A DNA stretch of 64,000 bases. It comes from Pedobacter sp. KBS0701 (GTDB taxonomy: Bacteria; Bacteroidota; Bacteroidia; Sphingobacteriales; Sphingobacteriaceae). Where the stretch lies: assembly GCF_005938645.2 (NCBI RefSeq), contig NZ_CP042171.1, positions 5,766,001 through 5,830,000 on the forward strand, written 5' to 3'. This document shows positions 51,314-61,333 of this stretch, in pieces. The notes below the pieces were generated by a model. The model had not been told where the DNA came from. It made no database searches and saw nothing but the letters and a program-made list of their open reading frames with translations. Positions within the stretch are counted from its first letter, which is position 1. Each line of letters starts with the position of its first letter. Both the position numbers and the translations under genes were made by a program.

Positions 51314-54205
51314 TTAATTCAATATATCCCTGATATCCTCTTTACTCAAAGATTTAAAGAAACTTTCTTCTGTGGTGATCAATGAATTTGCTAAAGATTT
51401 TTTACGGTTCTGTAAAGCCAGGATTTTCTCCTCAACGGTATCTTTTGCGATGAATTTATAGATAAAAACCTTTTTGTCCTGGCCAATACGGTGTGTCCTA
51501 TCGATGGCCTGTTGCTCTACAGCAGGGTTCCACCATGGATCTAGAATAAAAACATAATCGGCCTGTGTGAGGTTTAAACCTACGCCACCGGCTTTTATCG
51601 AGATCAGGAAAACCTTTAAGTCGGTATTCTGCTGAAATTCAGAAACGATCTCACCACGGTTACGGGTTGATCCATCCAAATACGCAAAAGGAATATTTTC
51701 GGCCTCAAAGTGTTTTTTGAAGATATCCAGGTGTTTTACGAACTGAGAAAAAACCAAAACCTTGTGTCCGCCCTTAAGCACGTTATCTAAAGTGTGGATT
51801 ACGTTTTCAAATTTGCCTGAATCGGAGATATACTCTCCATCGATCATAACAGGGTGGTTGGCCAACTGACGTAAAGCGGTTAATCCCTGTAAAAGCTGCA
51901 CCTGCTTTTGTGCAAAAGTTCCATCATCCATACTCTGCAATAGATCGTTGCGATAGGCCGATTTGGTTTTTTCGTAATATGCCGCCTGGTCTTCGCTCAT
52001 GTCGCAATAAATTACCTGCTCCGTTTTTGGCGGTAACTCTGCAGCCACTTGTTCTTTCGTTCTGCGGAGTACAAAAGGTTTGATGATGGATTGGAGTTTA
52101 CGCGCTTTTTCTTCGTCCTTTTTCTTTTCTATCGCCTGCACATATTCTTCGTAGAAAAATGCCTGCGTACCTAATAAACCAGGATTTAAAAAAGTTAACT
52201 GCGACCACAAATCACTTACTGAATTTTCTACAGGTGTACCGCTCAGAATCAGTTTGTGTTTCGATTTTAAGCTTCTAACGGCTTTAAACGATTTTGATGC
52301 CGGGTTTTTAATGTTTTGACTTTCATCAAGAATGATGTAGTTGAAATAGAAATTTTTCAACTCATCTATATCAACCCTGGTTACACCGTAGGTGGTAATG
52401 ATAATATCGTAATTGGCAAAATTGGCTACATCTTTATTGCGATTTGTACCTGTATGTGCTAATATTTTAAGCTTTGGTGTAAATTTTCTTGCCTCTGTTA
52501 ACCAGTTGTAAATTAAAGAGGTTGGCATAATGATCAGCGATGTAGTTTGTGTGCCCAACAGTTGATCGTCTTCTTTAACTTTTTGAAGCATAGCCAAAGT
52601 CTGGATGGTTTTACCCAAACCCATATCATCAGCTAAACAGCCGCCAAAATTATACTCGCGTAAAAAGCTGAACCAGTTGTAGCCTGCTTTCTGATAATCG
52701 CGTAAAGTTCCTTTAAAGTGAACTGGCATCTGCGTATCGGCTATATCTTCAAAATCCGAAAGACGCTGAAGTTTACGCTCGAGGGTAACATTAGCCAGGC
52801 TATCTTCTGCCAGATCGTTGATTAAACCGATATGGTGTTTCTTTAATTTGAGCGTTTGTCCGGTTTCTGCCAAACTAAACAGACTACCGTATTGAGTAAA
52901 CCATTTATCGGGAATAATGGCCACTTCACCATCAGGTAATAAAAATTCGCGCTTTTTATGTAAAATATGTTGTTTTAAGGATAAGAAAGGGATCTGATAT
53001 TTTCCAAACCAAACCACGGCATGGATATCGAACCAATCGTTTCCTTCTTTAACTTCAAGATCGATTTTGCTGGCACCTAATACAAATTTTTTCTGCCCGG
53101 TGGCCTGTTCAATTTCAAAACCTGATGCCTCCAAGATTTCGATATGCTCATTTACCCAATTTATTGCGCCGTAACTTGGGTTTTCATCCGCTGAAGCTAC
53201 TTCAAGGTTACTGAATAATGAACTCGTTTTTTTAAGTCCTAAGGATAACAATAGATTAAACTGTTTTTTCTCCCATTCAGCTGAACGTTTGATGCGGTGG
53301 AAAATATAGTTATCGGCCGTTTTTTCTAAACGCACAGTTACTTTATGTGCGTTTTCGACAGGGAAGGTATATTCACCATATTTAAAGTACAACTGAATTT
53401 GCGAAAGACCACCATCTACATATAAAACCTTGATTACCGGTATAGCCTCAAATTGTTCGGTTCTAATCTCGAAACCTTCGGCATACACATGGTGTTTCTC
53501 TATTAATGGTGCAACAAATTTTTCGAAATAAGTAGCTTCAGTTGTTTTGGGTATGGCAATAAAGCGTTTATTTAAAAAAGGTTGTAATTTCTTGCCTTCA
53601 ATATCCTGATCAAAAAAGTATAACACATCGTTCAGCAATAACCAGGCAGGTTTGTTGCTAATGATCTGCGCTTCTTTAAACATGAATTCGATGCGCAGGT
53701 TCTGGTACTTGATGGTCGGGAAATAACGGGTTTCAGTTTCATTCCTGCGGAAATGGAAAAGGATGGATGCAGGTTCGCCGGCAAGTTCGATTTTGCGTTC
53801 TACCGGCCAGCCATCTTTATCCATTACATAAAGCTCATTTTTGACCTTTAAGATTTCTAAAGCTTCAGCAAGTTTCTTTTCAATTTTCGGACGAACATTC
53901 TCATAGAATTTATCGTCGAAGATTTTGGTAAAGAATTCAGTAGGCCTGATTAATTTTTTATAATACTTTTTAATCAGCGAATCCTGCTCAATATCATCCA
54001 AAATTTTGATCAGCTTATAATCGATCTCACTTAAACAGGCATTAAACTCTTCTGCCGTGTGGGTAAAAATCCGTTGGTAGGTAAAAGAAAAATCGCCCTG
54101 GGGATTAAGCTGAACTACGTGAGGTTCAATTAAATAGCCAAGGTACTCATGTTTGCACAAAGAGTACACTACTTTACAGGCTTTAGAACTATCGACACGT
54201 AACAT
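51314..54205 (-). CDS. SNF2-family DEAD/DEAH-box helicase
   Basis: A 963-residue Swi2/Snf2 ATPase. The long N-terminal region (about 1-480) has no motif I recognise; there is no SWIM zinc finger. The helicase core spans about 500-955: motif I LADDMGLGKTIQT, motif II IILDESQN (a DESQ box), motif III LSGTPVENS, and the C-terminal HELICc part with LVFSQFVKHLDIF, SIKAGGVGLNLTQAD and QAIDRTHRIGQ. It translocates on double-stranded DNA and likely remodels protein-DNA complexes. It stands alone. Confidence 0.92.
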   Translation of the reverse strand: MLRVDSSKACKVVYSLCKHEYLGYLIEPHVVQLNPQGDFSFTYQRIFTHTAEEFNACLSEIDYKLIKILDDIEQDSLIKKYYKKLIRPTEFFTKIFDDKFYENVRPKIEKKLAEALEILKVKNELYVMDKDGWPVERKIELAGEPASILFHFRRNETETRYFPTIKYQNLRIEFMFKEAQIISNKPAWLLLNDVLYFFDQDIEGKKLQPFLNKRFIAIPKTTEATYFEKFVAPLIEKHHVYAEGFEIRTEQFEAIPVIKVLYVDGGLSQIQLYFKYGEYTFPVENAHKVTVRLEKTADNYIFHRIKRSAEWEKKQFNLLLSLGLKKTSSLFSNLEVASADENPSYGAINWVNEHIEILEASGFEIEQATGQKKFVLGASKIDLEVKEGNDWFDIHAVVWFGKYQIPFLSLKQHILHKKREFLLPDGEVAIIPDKWFTQYGSLFSLAETGQTLKLKKHHIGLINDLAEDSLANVTLERKLQRLSDFEDIADTQMPVHFKGTLRDYQKAGYNWFSFLREYNFGGCLADDMGLGKTIQTLAMLQKVKEDDQLLGTQTTSLIIMPTSLIYNWLTEARKFTPKLKILAHTGTNRNKDVANFANYDIIITTYGVTRVDIDELKNFYFNYIILDESQNIKNPASKSFKAVRSLKSKHKLILSGTPVENSVSDLWSQLTFLNPGLLGTQAFFYEEYVQAIEKKKDEEKARKLQSIIKPFVLRRTKEQVAAELPPKTEQVIYCDMSEDQAAYYEKTKSAYRNDLLQSMDDGTFAQKQVQLLQGLTALRQLANHPVMIDGEYISDSGKFENVIHTLDNVLKGGHKVLVFSQFVKHLDIFKKHFEAENIPFAYLDGSTRNRGEIVSEFQQNTDLKVFLISIKAGGVGLNLTQADYVFILDPWWNPAVEQQAIDRTHRIGQDKKVFIYKFIAKDTVEEKILALQNRKKSLANSLITTEESFFKSLSKEDIRDILN

Positions 54206-54502
54206 TGATGGATATAAAATTTTTGTAAGCTAAGCCGCTTAAAAAACTTTAAACTTACAATATTTTGAGATTACATCAAAAGAACTGGCCGTTTTTGGGA
54301 TAAAAAATATAGGGCTTTTTAACCTGCAATGAAAAACCAACTGTGATGCAATAGTTTAATTCACGAATATTAATCGAGTTGCTAAAATATCCGGCTTTTC
54401 ATGCAAATATTAATACGTAATAATTGCCGGCAACTTATTATCTTAGCTCTTAGATTGGTAGGTTTATTATTATCAGTCGGTTAACGCATCATCGCAGCTT
54501 AA

Positions 54503-55513
54503 ATGAAGTTTTTTTACACGCTCTCTGTGTTCACTTGTCTGTTTTTTTCTGGCTATGGACAGGAAATTCCAAGAAGTACCCAATATATTTTTAACAATAT
54601 CCTGTTGAACCCTGCATTATCGGGTATTGACAACTATACTGATTTAAAAATCGGTCTGCGAAAACAATGGAGCGGTTTGGAAGGCTCACCAAGTACGCAA
54701 TACCTTTCTTTAAGTACAGCCATAGGTGAAGATTTTGTGCGTAGCAACGTAAATTCATTTGCGGGCAATGGCGAAAACCCGATGAGCAGGAGTTTTGTAA
54801 ACAACTATACGGCTGCTGAGCCTCACCATGGCATTGGTCTTGTCGCAATGACAGATAAGGCGGGTTTAATCAGGCAGACCAATGCGGACGTAACTTATGC
54901 TTATCACCTTGGCCTTACTAATGAAATCAATTTATCGCTGGGTTTATCTGCAGGGTTTAAATCGATCAATGTTGATGTACGTGGAATTGTTGCTGATGAA
55001 TCGGGCGATCCGTTATTTTCTGCCGATTACAACAATAAAATCAGGCCTGATGTTGGCGCTGGTGTTTGGTTGTATAGTCCCAGGTTTTTTGCAGGTGTTT
55101 CGGCGAAACAGCTTATTGGTAGTAAAAGCAGTGTTGTTGGCAATAAAATCAAGATTGATGCTTATCAGGCAGCTACTTTTTATGGTACTGCTGGTTACAA
55201 AATATTCCTGGATGAGGATATTGCCATGATTCCATCGGCATTGATTACCTATTGGGCTAATGCTCCTGCTGCGTTTGATGCCAACCTGAAATTTGCCTAT
55301 AAAGATAAATTCTGGGTAGGAACCAGTTTCAGAAACAATGATTCTTTCTCGCTTCTGGCAGGGTTTAATGTAGCCTCGCTGGTAAACCTGAGTTATTCGT
55401 ATGATGTAAATACTTCAGGGTTACGCTCGGTAAATAACGGGACCCACGAAATTGTATTGGGTATTTTATTAAACAACCGTTATCAGGTAGCCTGCCCAAG
55501 CAGGCAGTTTTAA
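54503..55513 (+). CDS. PorP/SprF family type IX secretion membrane protein
   Basis: A 336-residue outer-membrane protein (signal peptide to about residue 19, SGYGQEIP). It shows the family opening STQYIFNNILLNPALSGIDNY, then a repeating beta-strand pattern ending in EIVLGILLNNR near the C-terminus. PorP/SprF proteins help the type IX system deliver and hold large CHU_C-sorted substrates. The neighbouring CHU_C protein gene is convergent, and the stop codons overlap by 4 bases. Confidence 0.92.
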   Translation: MKFFYTLSVFTCLFFSGYGQEIPRSTQYIFNNILLNPALSGIDNYTDLKIGLRKQWSGLEGSPSTQYLSLSTAIGEDFVRSNVNSFAGNGENPMSRSFVNNYTAAEPHHGIGLVAMTDKAGLIRQTNADVTYAYHLGLTNEINLSLGLSAGFKSINVDVRGIVADESGDPLFSADYNNKIRPDVGAGVWLYSPRFFAGVSAKQLIGSKSSVVGNKIKIDAYQAATFYGTAGYKIFLDEDIAMIPSALITYWANAPAAFDANLKFAYKDKFWVGTSFRNNDSFSLLAGFNVASLVNLSYSYDVNTSGLRSVNNGTHEIVLGILLNNRYQVACPSRQF

Positions 55514-58500
55514 CGTAAAAGTGTAATACTGCCGCCTAGTGGTTTGCATTCGGCCCGGAGATCAATAACATAATAATAAACCCCCGCTGGTAATTCCTTA
55601 TCCCTGAAGCGGCCATCAAATGGCTTGTTGTAATTGCCGATAGATTCGTACACCAGCTGACCGCCGCGGGTATAAACTTTGATGTTGATCCCTTTAAAAT
55701 CGGGTAATCCGCGAACCTGCCAAACGTCGTTCATGCCATCGCCATTTGGTGTCATGGTGTTGGTAATTTCCAGGTTATCGTGCGTTACTTCTACATGCAC
55801 TTTGATAAACTCACTGGTACAGGCTCCAAGTTTTCTCCGTACATAATAATCGGCCGTTTTCGCCACTTTAAATTTAAATACACCTATGGTACTTTCTAAA
55901 AATGGCTTGGTATCATCAAGTTTTTCGAATAACTGATAGGTGCCTTCTTCCGGAGCGATTACAGGCAGCACAATATCAGAAACATAACAAACACGGAGAT
56001 CATTAATAACAGGAGTGAGGATTTTAAATGGCTCATCAACAATGGTAAACGGCTCGCTGATGGCGTAACCGCAGGTTGTTTTGTCTTTAACTTCCAATCG
56101 ATATGTTCCGGCACCAATTTTGGTTAAATCTTGTGTAAACTGAACAGCTTCGCCAGTCTCGTTTAACCATCTAAAAGTATAACCCGGTACACCGCCAATT
56201 ACCTCAACGCCGGTAACCGAACCTCTTTGCAGGGTACAGCCATCTTTTACCGTTGTTCCGGTTTTAGGTACAATGGTAAGCAGCGGAGTTACCTCTATGG
56301 TGTAAGGCCCCATAATAACCGGGCTACAGTTATTAATATCGTAGGCGTACATGGTATAAGTGCCACCAGGTAAATTTTTAAGGGAAATGGAAGTGGTTGT
56401 TTTTGTGCTTAAAACAATGTTGCCTGCCTGATCTTTCCATTCATACCGATAAGGAAGGGCTGAGCTAAAATCCAGATCAATGGTTCCATTAATTAATCCA
56501 CAGGTTGTTGGCGATTCGCGGTGCGAAAAGTTATAAACCGGAAGTGGTGTTGCGGTTACTACAAAATCTCGTGGAACCCGTGGGCAGGTTGACTTGCTGT
56601 TGCTTGCCCAAAGCCTGTAAGAACCAGCTTTTAGGTTTTCAATTAATAAAGAAGTTCCTGCGGAGTAAGTACCTTTTTTAATGGTAATCCCATCGAGTCC
56701 GATCCATTCGTAACCATCAGCATCAGTCAGTGAGATTCCACCTATGGCGCCATTGCTGCTGTTACAGGTTTCATTTTTTCTGATCGAAGCATCGCTGATC
56801 TGGATGGTATTATCAGTAATGATAAAATAAGAAGCAGAAGTAGATCCACATTCACCCTGATCGGTTACTACAATGGTATAATTACCACCTTCAACATTTT
56901 CGAGGTCGGCGGTGGTCGCAATTACATCACCTAAAGCGCCGGTAAGAAGATCTGGTTTATACCATTTATAAGTAATTGTTCCAGTGAAGTCGGTAAATTT
57001 TAAATCCTTTATTGCACCATTTTGGCTGCCACAAGTTGCGTGTTTAGGTGATGTAGTACTGGTGATGATAATTTTTGGTTTTCTTTTAACCGTAATCGGA
57101 TCTGAATCCAGCGAGCAGTTTGCTTCATCCGATACTTTAACGAGGTAAGTGCCTTCTGGCAAACTAGCGGGGTTGCTTCTGCTTACCACAGCATTTGTTG
57201 CGGTATTTATCCATTCATATTTTAACACACCTTTTCCCCTTAAAACTTCTGCATTAAATGTAAAAGAGGTTTGTCCGCATATTGGAAATACTGGCTGAAT
57301 ATTGGGTTTGGTTAATTTTTGATCTTTAATGATAAACACCGAAGGAAACGCTTTACAGCCATCGTCAACAGTTACTTCATAAGTTCCAACCTCTAAATTA
57401 GTGATACTTTGTGTATTTCCTTTAGGTACCCTGCTGCCATCAGTTTCTATCTTTACCCAGGTAAAAGTAAAACCTTCACGTGGCTCCGGGATAGTGATTG
57501 ATCCATTGGCATTACAGGTTACAGGTTCAACTATGGCTTCATTTGCCAAAAGCTCGGTGGTTGAAAATGGAGAAGTAGTGGCATTTAATAAACTGGCCGT
57601 TGCGGTAACCATTCCGGTAAGGGTTCCGTTATATTCCCAACGACCGTCACTACCAGCCTGTACTGTGGCAATATGGGTTTTACCCTCGCAGATACCCTGA
57701 CAGTTTACAGTATAAAACAGTTCTACTTCAGAATTGGGAGTAGCCCTGCCAGAAACGTAGTCATTCCTTTTCTTAAGGATCTGAATATAAGGCTGAAGAA
57801 TAGTTAAGGTTTTTCCGATTCCAAACGTCCTGTTACAAAAGAAACTATTCCTTGTAATTTTTACAGGTTTTGAAGATACAGTTTCAACCCCAAAGCTGTT
57901 ATTGGCAATTATGTTTGCTTCGGCAGGTGTTGCGCCACCGATGGTTCCACCTGCACCCGTTTCTATTTTAATACCGATGCCATTGCCCATTACTACAGTT
58001 CCTGCGGCATCTGTTCCGATAGCATTGCCTGTTAAAATAAAGTCTGAATTGGTTACCGAAACGCCTGTAGTTCTGTTCCCTCCGATAATATTGTTGCGCA
58101 CATAAAGTGCCGTATTTACTGCATTAACTTTTAACCCTGCAATTTCTAAAGCGGAAGAAGAAAGAAATATCGGTAATTCATGGAAGTCTTTTTTACCAGT
58201 ATAATCTACCCCGATTTTATTATTGATCACGTTGATATCAAACCTTGCGTTAGTGGAGTACGAAGATCGGGTGATATCTAAATTAATCCGGTTTGCAGCA
58301 ATTACGTTGCCTTCGCCGGTATTATCACCCCCAACATCTAAAGCACTATCGTATAAATTGGCAGAGATACCATAAACATTCGTGTTTGGGGTTATTCCAT
58401 CATATATCACCCCGATTAAGTTCGATTGGATCTTAATTTTTGTGGCGGTGATTGTGGTAAAATAATAGCTGTTCTGAACAATAATACCATTAATGTTACC

Positions 58501-59043
58501 TCCAATAACATTTCCTTTATTTGGAGCACCGATAGTAATATTATTTGCACGATAATCGATTACAATTCCCGAGCCCTGAGCCATATTTACATTTTGTAAA
58601 TTATTGATGGCAGCAAAATTCCTGATATACAAACCATAAACTTCAACCCCTGTTGTTTGGGTTTGAGTGGTTGACGACTGGCCGATGATCAATCCTGAAA
58701 ATGTAGAATTAGGGTATTCTGGTTCCAATATTACTTTTGCTCCGGAGACACCTAGAGCGGGCCATGCTGCCTGTGAGGTGCCATCAATTACTACATTTGA
58801 AGAAACCACAGGCAATGCCGAACGTAATCTAATGGTGCGGTTCGCATTATCGCTTGGATTGCCGGGTAAATTAAAATTGATGGTAAAAGTAGTGATCCTA
58901 TTAGCTATAGCCGCTTGTGTTAATCCCTCCCTTAATGTTCCAGTGCCGCTATCGGCATTACTGGTAACCACGTAAGTTTGAGCGTAAACATTATTAATGA
59001 AAAATAAGCCCATAAATAGGGCCAGCAGTTTTGAGAGACGCAT
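55510..59043 (-). CDS. Large surface protein with beta-helix, SprB-like repeats and CHU_C sorting domain
   Basis: A 1177-residue protein. The ATG at 59043 opens a clean signal peptide (MRLSKLLALFMGLFF, ending NVYAQ); an in-frame TTG at 59064 is less likely. The first part (about 25-430) is a right-handed beta-helix, rich in NNIIGG-type turns. Then come about six SprB-like repeats (about 500-1060), each with a Cys and GTYxxxVxD-type ending (for example LEVGTYEVTVDDGC). The C-terminal 85 residues begin TNTMTPNGDGMNDVW and match the CHU_C (T9SS type B) sorting domain. It is probably exported to the cell surface by the type IX system. Confidence 0.9.
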   Translation of the reverse strand: MRLSKLLALFMGLFFINNVYAQTYVVTSNADSGTGTLREGLTQAAIANRITTFTINFNLPGNPSDNANRTIRLRSALPVVSSNVVIDGTSQAAWPALGVSGAKVILEPEYPNSTFSGLIIGQSSTTQTQTTGVEVYGLYIRNFAAINNLQNVNMAQGSGIVIDYRANNITIGAPNKGNVIGGNINGIIVQNSYYFTTITATKIKIQSNLIGVIYDGITPNTNVYGISANLYDSALDVGGDNTGEGNVIAANRINLDITRSSYSTNARFDINVINNKIGVDYTGKKDFHELPIFLSSSALEIAGLKVNAVNTALYVRNNIIGGNRTTGVSVTNSDFILTGNAIGTDAAGTVVMGNGIGIKIETGAGGTIGGATPAEANIIANNSFGVETVSSKPVKITRNSFFCNRTFGIGKTLTILQPYIQILKKRNDYVSGRATPNSEVELFYTVNCQGICEGKTHIATVQAGSDGRWEYNGTLTGMVTATASLLNATTSPFSTTELLANEAIVEPVTCNANGSITIPEPREGFTFTWVKIETDGSRVPKGNTQSITNLEVGTYEVTVDDGCKAFPSVFIIKDQKLTKPNIQPVFPICGQTSFTFNAEVLRGKGVLKYEWINTATNAVVSRSNPASLPEGTYLVKVSDEANCSLDSDPITVKRKPKIIITSTTSPKHATCGSQNGAIKDLKFTDFTGTITYKWYKPDLLTGALGDVIATTADLENVEGGNYTIVVTDQGECGSTSASYFIITDNTIQISDASIRKNETCNSSNGAIGGISLTDADGYEWIGLDGITIKKGTYSAGTSLLIENLKAGSYRLWASNSKSTCPRVPRDFVVTATPLPVYNFSHRESPTTCGLINGTIDLDFSSALPYRYEWKDQAGNIVLSTKTTTSISLKNLPGGTYTMYAYDINNCSPVIMGPYTIEVTPLLTIVPKTGTTVKDGCTLQRGSVTGVEVIGGVPGYTFRWLNETGEAVQFTQDLTKIGAGTYRLEVKDKTTCGYAISEPFTIVDEPFKILTPVINDLRVCYVSDIVLPVIAPEEGTYQLFEKLDDTKPFLESTIGVFKFKVAKTADYYVRRKLGACTSEFIKVHVEVTHDNLEITNTMTPNGDGMNDVWQVRGLPDFKGINIKVYTRGGQLVYESIGNYNKPFDGRFRDKELPAGVYYYVIDLRAECKPLGGSITLLR

Positions 59044-59064
59044 AAAAATGTTTGGTACAGCCAA

Positions 59065-59871
59065 AATACAAATAAAAGTTTAGTGGCTAGGGTTTTAGTT
59101 CACAAACCTACATTATTTTTCTGAAAATGAGTTGCCTTGGTTTTTTACCATCGAGCTCACCGAGGCAGACACAGAAAACATGGCATTGGGAATCTATCGT
59201 ATTAATCTGGTTTTATAGATCTTTTGTTGTGTTAATATAGAAAGACTCCAATAGAATAGTCGTCATCTCGACTTTTCGCTGGAGGCTGTATTATAAATTG
59301 GAATTTAATCGAATTTGTCACGTTGAGCTTAGCCTGTACTAAGCTTGACGAAGTATCTAAATGCCTTGTAAAACATTTAAAACAGGTCATTTGATAAGCT
59401 ACCCTTTAATTACTTTATTATTTGCGCCCAGCTAGGCCATAGTACAATATCTCCGTTCTACTTAAATCCGGCCTAACAAATTTTTAGGGTTGCACTGCTT
59501 AAGCCAACCAACTAGCTTCGAAAGAAAAATTTTAAGCCGGCAGTTTTTGTTTCTTCTTAATGCCAAAAAGAAAGAGCCCTTCGGAGTCGGCGAGCCGAGG
59601 CAAGACCGAGCCCTGGGACAAGAGAAGACAATTATACGTCACTCATATTGATTTTAAAAAATTAATTAACCCTCAGGATGGCAATTCTATTATTTATGAG
59701 GTAGCCTCTTAATAATTATGCGTTTTTAACGATTTGCAAGAGCGCATCTCATTTTAAAGATCCTTCGCTATGCTCAGGATGACAGACTAAAAATCCTCCG
59801 TGTTATCCCTGCCTCCTTGGCAAAAAGCAACGCAATGACTTGTAGAGACACAGGCCGTGGAATGGAATGAA
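59065..59871. other. 807-base intergenic stretch without genes, repeat fragments
   Basis: No gene is seen. It holds a GTCACGTTGAGCTTAGCCTG / AAGCTTGACGAAG fragment (59317-59360), a CTTCGCTATGCTCAGGATGAC half-repeat (59762-59782), a G/C-rich stretch GGAGTCGGCGAGCCGAGGC (59583-59601), and TTTGTTTCTTCTTAATGCC (59547-59565). These are unrelated dispersed fragments, and the stretch looks like a repeat graveyard. Confidence 0.5.
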
Positions 59872-59901
59872 AAAAGGCATCCTGAATTCAGAATGCCTTA
59901 C
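59872..59901 (-). terminator. Terminator of the RND efflux operon
   Basis: On the minus strand AAGGCATTCTGAATTCAGG folds with ATGCCTTTTTT to give a strong stem and a T run. It starts 22 bases after the outer-membrane factor stop. Confidence 0.85.
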
Positions 59902-59922
59902 CTTAATGTATGTTAATATGAT

Positions 59923-61323
59923 TTATTTCCAGCCACCGCCTAATGCACGGTATAGATTTACTACGGACTGTAATTTTTGTAATCGATCATTAATCCCACT
60001 TAATTGAGCTGTTAACAAACTTTGTTCTGAAGTTAACACGTCAGTGTAGTTTGTTGCAGAGCTATAGCGCAATAATTCTTTGGTAAAATCTACTGCTTTG
60101 GTTAATGAGGCGATTTGTTTTGCCCTTGTTTCCTCTTTTTCTGCAGCCGTTTGGTAAGCATATAATGCATTTGATACTTCCTGTCCGCCAGTTAACAGTG
60201 TTTGTTGAAAGTTGTAAAAAGCAATCTGTTGATTGGCTTCAGCTGTTTTTAGGCGGGCTTTGTTTGCTCCCCTTGCAAAAATTGGCTGCGTTAAACCTCC
60301 CACTAAATTGTAGAAGATAGATTTGCTGAAGAAATCCTGTAATTGTAAGCTTGATAATCCACCCGCTGCGGTGATGGTTAAAGCTGGATAAAAATAAGCT
60401 TTTGCTACGTTTGTGTTTTCAAAAGCCGATCTGAAACCAAATTCAGCGGCAATCACATCCGGACGGTTTTTTAACAATTGTGCAGAAACACCGGTCTGTA
60501 AATTCGCATAAGGGGTCTGCTGATCTAAAGTCGTACGGTTAATTGCATTTGGCGCTTTGGCAACCAAAACACTCAGTGCATTTTCAGCTTCTTTAATGCT
60601 TCTTTTTAAATCAGGTAAGGTTACCTGGGCTGCATATAAATTGGCTTCACTCTGTACAACTGCTGCGCCATTAACCACCGCTCCCTGCTTCAACTCACGC
60701 ATGGTTTCCACATCTTTTGAGCGTACCTTAATGGTTTCCTCTGTAATGGACAATTGTTTGTCGAGCGCTAATAAAGTATAATAATTGTTGGCAATTGTGG
60801 CAATTAATTGCGTTTGGACAGCTCTTTTCGCTGCATCACTTTGTAATAAAGTTGCATAAGCGCCACGTTTTGCACTCGTTAATTTCCCCCATATATCGGC
60901 TTCCCAACTGGTGCTAAGTTGCGCTTTATAGGTTTGGGTTTCTAAATTAATGTTAATCCCGGGAGGAAAGTTTAAGGAGGCCTGCGATTGTTTATTATCC
61001 GTTACATTTACATCCGCCTGTAAGCTTGGCAATAATGCTCCACGACTCTGTATGAGTGTTGCTTCGGCAATTTTAATACGCTCAATGGCCTGTTTCAGGT
61101 CCAAATTTTCATTTATCCCTTGTTGGATCAGCGATTGTAACGTGGTATCCGAAAATAATGTTTTCCACTGCAGATCAGCCATCGTAGTGGTATCTGTTGT
61201 GCTATTATCCCGGTATAAACCCTCACTAGTTACCTGAGGGCGTTCGTATTTTTTAGTTACGCAGGCACTCAGGGTAACAATGGCTAAACCGGTTAAAATG
61301 GAATGCTTATATTTAAAATTCAT
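59923..61323 (-). CDS. RND efflux outer membrane factor (NodT/TolC family lipoprotein)
   Basis: A 466-residue outer-membrane factor. The ATG at 61321-61323 (MNFKYKHSILTG) gives a good lipoprotein signal (IVTLSACVTKKY, Cys near 20), and it lies 10 bases after the pump stop; a longer frame would overlap the pump gene. Two OEP repeats follow (about 60-250 and 270-460), with conserved GINENLDLKQAIERI and FFSKSIFYNLVGGLTQPIF. It forms the trimeric exit duct for the RND pump encoded directly upstream. The operon ends with a terminator. Confidence 0.93.
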   Translation of the reverse strand: MNFKYKHSILTGLAIVTLSACVTKKYERPQVTSEGLYRDNSTTDTTTMADLQWKTLFSDTTLQSLIQQGINENLDLKQAIERIKIAEATLIQSRGALLPSLQADVNVTDNKQSQASLNFPPGININLETQTYKAQLSTSWEADIWGKLTSAKRGAYATLLQSDAAKRAVQTQLIATIANNYYTLLALDKQLSITEETIKVRSKDVETMRELKQGAVVNGAAVVQSEANLYAAQVTLPDLKRSIKEAENALSVLVAKAPNAINRTTLDQQTPYANLQTGVSAQLLKNRPDVIAAEFGFRSAFENTNVAKAYFYPALTITAAGGLSSLQLQDFFSKSIFYNLVGGLTQPIFARGANKARLKTAEANQQIAFYNFQQTLLTGGQEVSNALYAYQTAAEKEETRAKQIASLTKAVDFTKELLRYSSATNYTDVLTSEQSLLTAQLSGINDRLQKLQSVVNLYRALGGGWK

Positions 61324-61333
61324 TTTCTTAATA

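Noticed and set aside
54401..54484. 27-codon hydrophobic frame before the PorP/SprF gene
   Set aside because: Too short and without promoter or linkage evidence; probably chance in AT-rich sequence.
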